Positions 23,391-30,583 of a stretch of 64,000 bases of DNA are shown here, piece after piece; positions within the stretch are counted from its first letter, which is position 1; each line of letters begins with the position of its first letter. The translations under genes were made by a program, and so were the position numbers. The stretch comes from Acidobacteriota bacterium (GTDB lineage: Bacteria; Acidobacteriota; Blastocatellia; Pyrinomonadales; Pyrinomonadaceae). The stretch covers positions 310,001 through 374,000 of the forward strand of contig JADJBB010000021.1 in the NCBI GenBank assembly GCA_016703965.1, given 5' to 3'. The notes beneath the pieces were generated by a model. The model ran no database searches. It was not told where the DNA came from and worked only from the letters and a program-made list of their open reading frames with translations.

Positions 23391-25490
23391 ATGATGACTA
23401 AGTTTATTACAAGCGGATTTAAGATCGCCCTTTTTTCAACGCTGCTCTCGCTGCCGATCCTTGCACAGCAGGTTAAGCGAACTCCTTTTGACGTTACGAA
23501 TTATGTAATGGACGTTGCCCTCATACCGACTGAGCGGAAGCTGAACGCGACGGTTGACGTCACCTTCACACCGCTCGAAGACACGCGGACGGTTTCATTC
23601 GAGCTTAATGGTTCGCTCAAGGTCGACACGATCACGCGACAGGACAAAGTGCTTGTGATGACACCCGCCGCTCCGGTCTCGCCCACCGCTCCAAAAGCGA
23701 CGCCGAAACCGGCCGTTCAGCCGGCCGTGAACCCAGTTACATTTGTTCAGGACCAGTCAAATAGCAGTGATCTCGGCCCGCACGTTCGTATCGATCTGGG
23801 CGACAATGTGACAAAAGGCACATCGGTCACGCTTCGTTTCAAATACAGCGGCGTTCTCGACACTCCGGCCGGCGGCCCACTGCTGTCAAAACGTCTTGCT
23901 TCGGTTGGTGACACTAGCGGCTATCTGATGTATGCGGCTCGCTGGTTCCCTTTTCACGATTATGCGGCCGATCCGTCAATGGCGGACATAAGTATCTCAC
24001 TTCCCGCCGGATTTCAGCTCGTCGGTTACAGCGATGCTCCGGTGACGAATGTTGGCGGCAAGAGCCGTTTTGTGCAGTCAACGCCGGCTCTGATCGGTAA
24101 TTTTGCTTACGGAAAATACGCGCAGAAAACTCTTCGGATCAGCGATCAGGAACTACAGTTCAATACCCGGCCCGGCAGCGAGGCTCAGGTTGCGGCGTAC
24201 GGTGAAACGCTCGGTAAAGCTTTGGTTGATTACACCAAACGCTTTGGCCCGGCAGATTACGGCAAAAAGCTGATCGTCGTTCAGATCGATGACGAAAGCC
24301 TCGATTTTTACTCGTCGAAGGGCATGCTCTTTATCGCCTCTCGTCCATTTGAAGAAGCTCGCGACATCACCTACTCGAGACTTCAACGCGAAGCGGCGTT
24401 TCAATGGTGGGGCTTGACCGTTGGATTGAAATCTTTTGACGAAGCATGGCTTTCGCAGGGGTTGGCCGAATATTGTGCATTCAGCCTGCGCGAGAGTGAG
24501 ACCGACGGAGCAAAGCTCGACGGGCTTCGCCGCGAACTCCTTGAGAAATCACTTACGTTCGAACAGACGGCTTCGCTACTGCGTGCCCCGGCAAATCTCG
24601 ATGATCAGAGCAGTGCTTATCAGTACATCATGTACGCGAAAGGGGCATTCGTTTTCAAGCTTCTTCGCGAGACGCTGGGTGACCAGAAATTTGACCAGCT
24701 GCTTCGCACCTATCTGCAGCAATATCGCGGCAAGAGTGCCTCGATCGACGATTTTGAAAAGCTGACGACGCAGGTCGCTGGCCAGCCGATGCGTTACTTT
24801 TTTGCCCGTTGGGTCGAGGGAACGGGCGTGCCTGAATTTTCGAGCGATTATCTGATCATCAGGACGAAGGGTGGTAAATTCGTCACGCGCGGCACCGTTA
24901 AGCAGAATTACGACAACCTTCGTCTGCCGGTCGAGGTTCAACTCCGTTCGGAAGGCGATCAGGGTATCACGACCGTCAAGCTCGATATGGAAGAGGCAAG
25001 CGCCGATTTTAATATCGAATCGACCGGAAAGCCCATAAATGTCGTCATCGACCCGGGCTACAAACTGCTGCGCATCTCGCCCGACCTTCGTGTCTCATCT
25101 ATTGCCCGCCGCGGCATCGAGCAGTTCAAGGAAGGTAACTACGTTGAGGCTCAGGCACAGTTCGAAGCGGCGTTAAAGCTCGACCGTTCAAATTCCTGGA
25201 TCTATTACCACCTCGGCCTGCTTTTCCTCGAACAGCGAAACTTTGACCTCGCGATCGATAATTTCAAAGCCGCTCTCGCCGGAAACCTGAATCCGGCGTG
25301 GCTATCGGTCTGGTCCAATATCAAAATGGGCAACGCCTACGACGGCAAAGGCGACCGCACGCGAGCCGTAGCTGCCTACAAACGCGCCGAGGCTCTCGGC
25401 GATAACTACGACAATGCTCAGGAATCGGTTAAGAAATATCTTGCCAATCCTTTCGACCCGAAAGAAAAGCAGACGACGGCGGCGAAATAG
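23391..25490 (+). CDS. secreted M1-peptidase-like protein without zinc site, with C-terminal TPRs
   Basis: 699 residues. There is a signal peptide (residues 1-25), an M1 N-terminal beta saddle ('NYVMDVALIPTERKLNATVDVTFTPLEDTRTVSFELN'), and a Pro/Ala-rich insert near 90-115. The catalytic-like domain reads 'SRLQREAAFQWWGLTVGLKSFDEAWLSQGLAEY'. In active M1 peptidases this is HExxH-x18-E. Here both histidines are Arg333 and Phe337 and the third ligand is Gln356, at exactly the family spacing, while Glu334 remains. Two to three TPRs follow (about residues 570-680: 'GIEQFKEGNYVEAQAQFEAALKLD...YYHLGLLFLEQRNFDLAIDNFKAAL'). It is therefore likely a binding or scaffold protein and not a peptidase. The start is uncertain by one codon (tandem ATG). 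Confidence 0.85.
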   Translation: MMTKFITSGFKIALFSTLLSLPILAQQVKRTPFDVTNYVMDVALIPTERKLNATVDVTFTPLEDTRTVSFELNGSLKVDTITRQDKVLVMTPAAPVSPTAPKATPKPAVQPAVNPVTFVQDQSNSSDLGPHVRIDLGDNVTKGTSVTLRFKYSGVLDTPAGGPLLSKRLASVGDTSGYLMYAARWFPFHDYAADPSMADISISLPAGFQLVGYSDAPVTNVGGKSRFVQSTPALIGNFAYGKYAQKTLRISDQELQFNTRPGSEAQVAAYGETLGKALVDYTKRFGPADYGKKLIVVQIDDESLDFYSSKGMLFIASRPFEEARDITYSRLQREAAFQWWGLTVGLKSFDEAWLSQGLAEYCAFSLRESETDGAKLDGLRRELLEKSLTFEQTASLLRAPANLDDQSSAYQYIMYAKGAFVFKLLRETLGDQKFDQLLRTYLQQYRGKSASIDDFEKLTTQVAGQPMRYFFARWVEGTGVPEFSSDYLIIRTKGGKFVTRGTVKQNYDNLRLPVEVQLRSEGDQGITTVKLDMEEASADFNIESTGKPINVVIDPGYKLLRISPDLRVSSIARRGIEQFKEGNYVEAQAQFEAALKLDRSNSWIYYHLGLLFLEQRNFDLAIDNFKAALAGNLNPAWLSVWSNIKMGNAYDGKGDRTRAVAAYKRAEALGDNYDNAQESVKKYLANPFDPKEKQTTAAK

Positions 25491-25515
25491 TTGTCGCTTT
25501 TCAAACCAAAAAACG

Positions 25516-25553
25516 TCAGCGGCCTCGGCGATCTGCAGAGCCCGCTGATTTTT
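25516..25553 (+). terminator. probable terminator of the M1-like gene
   Basis: Stem TCAGCGG / CCGCTGA (7 bp, extendable with a bulge) has a 19-nt loop and is followed by TTTTT. It starts 26 nt after the stop at 25490. Confidence 0.6.
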
Positions 25554-25737
25554 CATCATGCAAGCGCCGCCAAGATCTACGGAAACGAATGGTAGAGTAG
25601 TTTTCGTCGAAATACCTTTGACCAAACAGGCAAATAACTCTACCAATCAAAGCATTTTCGAAGGACAGACAGGCAGCTTCCTACGACCAATCGTACCTTT
25701 TCGCGTTTGGAAATGGGTTAAATAGGGGTTTTTCTTT

Positions 25738-25761
25738 AAAGTGTGAATCGATTCACACTTT
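25738..25761. promoter_or_regulatory. 24-bp perfect palindrome, LacI-operator-like
   Basis: The half site is AAAGTGTGAATC followed by its exact complement, with a CG centre and TGTGAATCGATTCACA in the middle. Perfect odd-free symmetry around a central CG and this length are typical of LacI/GalR-family operators. It lies between two converging genes, about 250 nt after one stop and 115 nt after the other, so it controls no visible promoter. As RNA it would fold into a 10-bp hairpin followed by only two further U residues, then A, so it might add to termination. Confidence 0.5.
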
Positions 25762-25810
25762 TATAGCGGGAATCTGAATGGCTCATCGAAATGTACATTT
25801 TTATCACCCC

Positions 25811-25847
25811 AAAAAATTGAAAAGAGGCTGCCTTTTCCGGCAGCCTC
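25811..25847 (-). terminator. terminator of TonB receptor 1
   Basis: Perfect 9-bp stem GAGGCTGCC / GGCAGCCTC with a 6-nt loop. On the minus strand it is followed by a TTTCAATTTTTT tract. It lies 29 nt past the receptor stop at 25876. Confidence 0.88.
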
Positions 25848-25875
25848 AATTCGTTCCCCTTGTTAATGCCGTCAG

Positions 25876-28800
25876 CTAGAAGTTAAGCCTGAAAGCAAAC
25901 TGGACCTGTCTGTTCGAGCCCAGTCCAACAGTTCGTCCAACGGTCGAACGAAGCAGGCCGAATGTCGCACCGGCCGCACCCTGCGTGAATGCCTGGCCCG
26001 GCTGCACGACGTTTGATGTCGATGCCGAATAAACACTCGTGGTCGCGTTGAATGCCAGATTCGGCAGAGCATTGCTAAGGGTCGTTGACGGGTTAGCAAA
26101 GTTCGTCTGGTTAAAGATGTTGAAGAACTCCGTTCTGAACTCAAAGTTCACCGATTCCGTAAATCTGAACCGTTTCGCGAGAATCATGTCGAACTGACGG
26201 AATGTCGGCCCTGACAATTCATTTCTCTTGAAATCGCCCCACTGGCCCGGTGCTGGTGTTGCAAACGCAGCCGGATTGATGAAGTTACGGTCGTTGTTGA
26301 GATACGGATCGACTCCGGCGACCAGATTAGGACGACGGATGTTTCGCGAGTTGCCGCCGCCGGGCGTGTTGACGACAGCGACAAAGCCGGTCGGCAGCGA
26401 CGGGAAGCTCGTTCCGAAGGTCGGAAGGTTGGCAACGAAACCATTGGCAAATGTACCGCCGGATCCATTCGGACAGCCGGCCGCAAGCGTGCATTGAACC
26501 ACCACGTCCGGACGAACCACCAGGACCTCAACAGGCACTCCGCTGCGGGCGTTGACGATGCCGCCGACTTCCCAACCGCCGAGCAGTGCGTTTCCAGCAC
26601 GGCCGAGATCGTAGGTTCTGCCCTTTCCGATCGGCAGTTCGTAGAGTGCACTCAGGTTGAACGTGTGGCGTACGTCGAAGTTGTTACGGCCGCGGTCAGC
26701 CTCGAAATTATCGAGCTGAGCGGACGTACGAGCCTCGTTCGAACCAGCCGTGTTGCCTTCGCTCTTGCCGAAGGTGTACTGCAGGTTCATTGTCAAACCA
26801 GTACGGAAGCTACGCTGAAGTGACATCTGCAGAGCATTGTACCTGTCGTCACCGCCCGAAGTTTTGTAGTCGACCTCTGCATATGGGTTAGAAACCGTCG
26901 TACCGCTGACGATGCTGAATTGGCGGATCGTGTTTACACCTATCACCTGTCCAGTAGCGTTGGTGCGGTTGACCACGCCGACGCCGGTCGGAATATTGGA
27001 TCCGTTGAGGATCGTCGTCGATCCAGGAAGGATCTGGTTGGCGACGCTTCTCAAAAACAAGTTGCGGCCCTGGCTGCCAACGTAGGCGACCGTCGAGGTT
27101 AGGTTGTATGGCAACTGCTGCTGCCAGGAGAAGCTGTACTGAACGATCCGCTCGGGGATCTTGTAGTTGTTCGAGTACGCACGCGGCTGATAGCTGCGGT
27201 TAGTCGGGTTACTTGCAAAGTTTGAGATGATTCCCGAAATGTTTGCAGGGAATGCGAGCAGCGTTCCGCTCGTGATGGTTGAGCTGATACGGTCGCTCTC
27301 GATCGGCTGGATCTGATCTTCCGTCTGGCCCGGGCCATAATAGAGGCCGATGCCGCCGCGGAATACGGTCTTGCCGCCGGAGAAGAAGCCCGTGCCATCC
27401 TGATCCGGCGACCAGGTCAATGCTACACGCGGGCCAAAATTCGATTTCGAAGATTGGAAAGCGGCTTCGGTCGGCGGTTTCAAAGTTCCGGTCGTAATGT
27501 CGAGAAGCACCTGCAAGTTGCGGTCTTCGCGAAGCGGAGAGTAATATTCGTATCGCATGCCGTAGCTGAGTGTTAGACCCGGTTTGATCTTCCACTCGTC
27601 TTGACCATAGCCGATATAGTATTCCTGCTTCGCCAAACGCTGACCGGTTGCACCGTTATTGAACGGGCTCGCCGCACTTACGTCGCCGAGGTATTGAACC
27701 GAGGTCGGTGTGTTTGCGAGGAAACTCGCCAGATTTGAAAATGTGTAGGTCGTCCCGCCGAGGCGGTCCGTGTACATTCGGATCATGCGATATTCACCGC
27801 CAAATTTGACGTTGTGATTGCCGCGGATCCAGCTCAGGCTGTCGATAAAGCCGAGCGAATACGGTGTATATGGTTGTCCGCGGCCGTTAGTCGCCGAGTT
27901 GGCTCGAACGAGACCGCCGGGGATCGAGATACCCGAAGAAGTTCCCTGTCCGGCAATTCCCGTATTTGCCACGCTGCCCGAAATATTCAACGTGATGGCC
28001 GAAAAATCGAGTCCGTTCACCGTTGGGGCCTGACCGTTCACACGGGTTCGGGCACCATTGAAACCGACCTTGAATTCATTGATGAGCGTGCCGTCGTTCT
28101 TCAGGAGCGATTGCAGGCCGGCAACGCCGTTCTGGGGTGTTGCCTGGATCGAAACGACCCGGCCTGAAACACCCTCCGGCGAGATGTCCTTTCCTTCGTC
28201 GCGGAAGTAGCGGAGGTAAACCTTGTGATTCGGGTTCACCTGATAGTCGAAACGCGCCGCAAATGCTTTTTCGTCCGTCTTCTCAAGATCCTGAAGCTGC
28301 AGGATCTCAAAACCAGACACTGCCGATCCGCCGGGAACGACCGTCGCGGCCGATGAGCGGAATGCCGCGATAAAAGGCTGGATCAGTGGATTTACAGGAG
28401 TAGATGTTCCCGGGATCAAAGCTCCAGGTGCTGCAAGCGACAGGGCCGGAGCGGCCTCAACAAAGTTCAGGCCAAATCGCCCGCGGTATTGTTCGTAGCT
28501 GCCGAAAAAGAAGAGTTTGTTCTTGATGATCGGGCCGCCGATCGAACCGCCAAACTGATCGAGTTTGAGAGGGCTCTTATCGATCCCGGGCGATGAGTTT
28601 TCAAAGAAGTTGCGTGCGTCCAGCTTGTCTCGGCGCAGATACTCAAACACTGAGCCGTGAAATTCGTTGCCGCCTGATTTTGTGACCACGCTGATCTGGC
28701 CGCCGGTTCCGGTTCCATACTCGGCTGGAAAGTTATTCGAATCTACGCGAAATTCCTGTACATTCTCGAGGCTCGACTGCAGACGGAAAGGCGACGGTAT

Positions 28801-29430
28801 CTCACCGTTCAAGTTACCCGGGCTGGCATCAATGATGGCAGTTCCTTCTACCCCGTCGTACCGAATTACGTTCTGGTTATTTGCACGACCCGAGAAGCGG
28901 ATGTCTGAGAAGGTTCCGGTTCCGCTGTTGACACCGCCCGGAGCCTGCAGATAGAGCTGCGAAAGCTGACGGCCGTTGACCGGAAGTCCTTCGACCTCGC
29001 GGGCGTTAACATTCGCACTCATGCTGGCAGACGAGGTGTTGGCGATCGTATCCTCGCCAGACACGATATCAACCTGCACAGAAACGCCTTTTGCCTGAAG
29101 TACCAGGTCAAAGTTCAATTGCTGACCAACAAGAAGATCCACGGACTTTTTCGTCGTCGTTTCGAAGTTCGTCCCGCTGGCTGTTAGGGTGTACTTCGTA
29201 GCCTTAAGAGCCACGACGAGGAACGAGCCGTCAGAGCCTGCTGTAACCGACCGCGTTTCGCCGGTCAATTCATTGGTAACGGTTACGGTCGCTCCTGGAA
29301 TGACGCCTCCGTTGGCATCTGTGACCGTACCTGCAATGCGCCCGTCGGCCTGGGCAAAAGTGCCCACCACAAAAGTGATCATTACGATCAGTAAAATAGA
29401 GATTCTGGTAGAGAAATCTTTAAGTCTCAT
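25876..29430 (-). CDS. TonB-dependent receptor 1 (Oar-like, carboxypeptidase-regulatory N-domain)
   Basis: 1184 residues. There is a signal peptide (to about residue 26), a carboxypeptidase-regulatory-like Ig domain ('GRIAGTVTDANGGVIPGATVTVTNELTGETRSVTAGSDGSFLV', residues 30-115), and a plug domain ('EVEGLPVNGRQLSQLYLQAPGG...IRFSGRANNQNVIRYDGVEGT' and 'QEFRVDSNNFPAEYGTGTGGQISVVTKSGGNEFHGS'). The large beta barrel ends in the aromatic signature 'VQFAFRLNF'. This is the Oar-like type common in Acidobacteriota, which imports polymers or chelates through the outer membrane using TonB energy. An upstream four-unit 11-bp repeat (29551-29590) suggests control by an OmpR/PhoB-type regulator. No TonB-box or partner SusD gene is seen. 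The ligand is unknown. Confidence 0.92.
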   Translation of the reverse strand: MRLKDFSTRISILLIVMITFVVGTFAQADGRIAGTVTDANGGVIPGATVTVTNELTGETRSVTAGSDGSFLVVALKATKYTLTASGTNFETTTKKSVDLLVGQQLNFDLVLQAKGVSVQVDIVSGEDTIANTSSASMSANVNAREVEGLPVNGRQLSQLYLQAPGGVNSGTGTFSDIRFSGRANNQNVIRYDGVEGTAIIDASPGNLNGEIPSPFRLQSSLENVQEFRVDSNNFPAEYGTGTGGQISVVTKSGGNEFHGSVFEYLRRDKLDARNFFENSSPGIDKSPLKLDQFGGSIGGPIIKNKLFFFGSYEQYRGRFGLNFVEAAPALSLAAPGALIPGTSTPVNPLIQPFIAAFRSSAATVVPGGSAVSGFEILQLQDLEKTDEKAFAARFDYQVNPNHKVYLRYFRDEGKDISPEGVSGRVVSIQATPQNGVAGLQSLLKNDGTLINEFKVGFNGARTRVNGQAPTVNGLDFSAITLNISGSVANTGIAGQGTSSGISIPGGLVRANSATNGRGQPYTPYSLGFIDSLSWIRGNHNVKFGGEYRMIRMYTDRLGGTTYTFSNLASFLANTPTSVQYLGDVSAASPFNNGATGQRLAKQEYYIGYGQDEWKIKPGLTLSYGMRYEYYSPLREDRNLQVLLDITTGTLKPPTEAAFQSSKSNFGPRVALTWSPDQDGTGFFSGGKTVFRGGIGLYYGPGQTEDQIQPIESDRISSTITSGTLLAFPANISGIISNFASNPTNRSYQPRAYSNNYKIPERIVQYSFSWQQQLPYNLTSTVAYVGSQGRNLFLRSVANQILPGSTTILNGSNIPTGVGVVNRTNATGQVIGVNTIRQFSIVSGTTVSNPYAEVDYKTSGGDDRYNALQMSLQRSFRTGLTMNLQYTFGKSEGNTAGSNEARTSAQLDNFEADRGRNNFDVRHTFNLSALYELPIGKGRTYDLGRAGNALLGGWEVGGIVNARSGVPVEVLVVRPDVVVQCTLAAGCPNGSGGTFANGFVANLPTFGTSFPSLPTGFVAVVNTPGGGNSRNIRRPNLVAGVDPYLNNDRNFINPAAFATPAPGQWGDFKRNELSGPTFRQFDMILAKRFRFTESVNFEFRTEFFNIFNQTNFANPSTTLSNALPNLAFNATTSVYSASTSNVVQPGQAFTQGAAGATFGLLRSTVGRTVGLGSNRQVQFAFRLNF

Positions 29431-29473
29431 AATACTCCTTAGAAAAGGTTTAAATTTAATTGCGACGCAAACG

Positions 29474-29493
29474 CGCCCGGCAGATGCCGGGCG
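29474..29493. repeat. short palindromic element in the receptor-1 leader region
   Basis: Perfect 8-bp stem CGCCCGGC / GCCGGGCG with loop AGAT, followed on the plus strand by TCCCCTTGCTTAA. That flank matches part of an arm of the repeat at 21643-21659 (CCCTTGCTTA), so it may be a relic of the same repeat family. It lies 44 nt upstream of the receptor ATG and would be transcribed in the leader. Confidence 0.55.
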
Positions 29494-29550
29494 TCCCCTT
29501 GCTTAAAGTCCTGGAAATCGGGTTATCAATCGAAAGGGTAGGCGAAAGAG

Positions 29551-29590
29551 GTTACGCGGGGGTGACAATCAGGTTAAATGAACGTTAAAT
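29551..29590 (-). promoter_or_regulatory. four direct repeats with 11-bp period upstream of TonB receptor 1 (Pho-box-like)
   Basis: On the coding strand (reading 29590 to 29551) the units are ATTTAAC, ATTTAAC, TTGTCAC and GCGTAAC, each followed by 4 nt, giving an exact 11-bp period. The block lies 121-160 nt before the receptor ATG and just downstream of the stop of the gene at 29606. PhoB/PhoP response regulators bind such 7+4 direct repeats: CTGTCAT in E. coli, TTAACA in Bacillus, GTTCACC in Streptomyces. The same arrangement precedes TonB receptor 2. Confidence 0.6.
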
Positions 29591-29605
29591 CTGCGGTGGA
29601 GGTGA

Positions 29606-30490
29606 TCAGAATGTTAAAAAGATGGAGGATCCAAGATTTTCGTTATCGGTTCCAAAGATAAGGCCGCCGTTGAGGCCGGGAACGAAATCAAAGGCTTCGA
29701 CTTTTTGATAGGCAAAGCGAAAGATGGGCGTGAAAAAAGAGGATTGGGCAAAGGTCGTCCGTTTTTGCTCGTCCGTTCGCAAAACTCCGGCGAAATAGAA
29801 AGCCGACGAAAATGGCCCGTCGTTGCCCGGATCTGAGGCCGACGTAACGAAAATGGCCCCGGACGTGTCGGCCTTCAGATCGGAGATATGCCGGACGTCA
29901 TTTGCCGGGAACGGCACACGAAACGTGGCTGATCCGACATCTGAAAACTTATGTTCATCGAGGTCAAATTTGCTCCAAAAGATGGTCGCTGGCTTCGTGG
30001 GGCTGCCCCGTTCGGCCCAGACAGCTGTAAGCGTCCCGTTGATCTTCTGAAGATCGAACGCCTCGAAATCAGCGTCTTTCGGGATGGAAGGCACGTCAAA
30101 CGACTTGATCACGTCAACCGTCGCAGACTTAATGTCGATCTTTATGTGATAGGCACGGCCAGCGGCAGTAAAAGCGATAAACTGGCCGCTAACGCCCGGA
30201 ACCGATGTGACCGCTTCAATATCCAGAGCGACGTCATTTGTCCACTTTAGCGGCGTATAGAGCGGTGAATCGCTGCCCGTTATACTGATCAGCGTCGCGT
30301 GCATCTGTTCCGCTTTCTTGTTGTCATGGACAACCAGCAGTGTCGTTGTCTGCTTCGCCTGACCGATCACAGCCATTCCACTAATATTCGATTGCCGGCT
30401 GCCGCCCACGGGACGCCATTCTTGAGCGATGGCGGAGGAAACGAAGCAGGATACGAGGAATAAGGCGGTAGCAAAGGATCTTAGAAGCAT
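29606..30490 (-). CDS. secreted propeller-like protein, possibly phytase/esterase-like
   Basis: 294 residues with a signal peptide (MLLRSFATALFLVSCFVSSAIAQ). The mature part has repeated short beta blocks: 'ISGMAVIGQAKQTTTLLVVHDNKK', 'ALDIEAVTSVPGVSGQFIAFTAAGRAYHIKI', 'ADFEAFDLQKINGTLTAVWAERG', 'HISDLKADTSGAIFVTSAS' and 'VEAFDFVPGLNGGLIFGTDNENLGSSIF'. The 'EA.....' strands and the final 'GTDNENLGSS' recall esterase-like / phytase-like or SdiA-regulated propellers, where Glu and Asp side chains bind calcium. It sits between two TonB receptors on the same strand. With the Pho-box-like repeats next door, a role in releasing phosphate is a possible but unproven reading. Confidence 0.6.
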   Translation of the reverse strand: MLLRSFATALFLVSCFVSSAIAQEWRPVGGSRQSNISGMAVIGQAKQTTTLLVVHDNKKAEQMHATLISITGSDSPLYTPLKWTNDVALDIEAVTSVPGVSGQFIAFTAAGRAYHIKIDIKSATVDVIKSFDVPSIPKDADFEAFDLQKINGTLTAVWAERGSPTKPATIFWSKFDLDEHKFSDVGSATFRVPFPANDVRHISDLKADTSGAIFVTSASDPGNDGPFSSAFYFAGVLRTDEQKRTTFAQSSFFTPIFRFAYQKVEAFDFVPGLNGGLIFGTDNENLGSSIFLTF

Positions 30491-30513
30491 GTATTTTAAT
30501 ATCTCGATAATGA

Positions 30514-30551
30514 GATCCGGCGAGCAGTTTATAGCAACTGCTCGCCGGATC
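30514..30551 (+). terminator. long hairpin with T-tract on the plus side
   Basis: A perfect 16-bp stem (30514-30529 with 30536-30551; arm GATCCGGCGAGCAGTT) has a 6-nt loop. Oddly, the T-run (CTTTTT at 30555-30560) is on the plus strand, whereas both flanking genes run on the minus strand. On the minus strand the hairpin is followed by TCATTATC, a poor terminator tail. It may stop antisense transcription, or work in the minus direction without a U-tract. Confidence 0.6.
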
Positions 30552-30583
30552 CGTCTTTTTAAGTAAGCATCAATTGAACCGAT

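Larger units (their letters stand above)
25491..25875. other. 385-bp gap between converging genes
   Basis: It holds a probable terminator for the plus-strand gene (25516-25553), a 24-bp perfect palindrome (25738-25761) and a terminator for the minus-strand receptor (25811-25847). No gene is seen between them. Confidence 0.7.
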
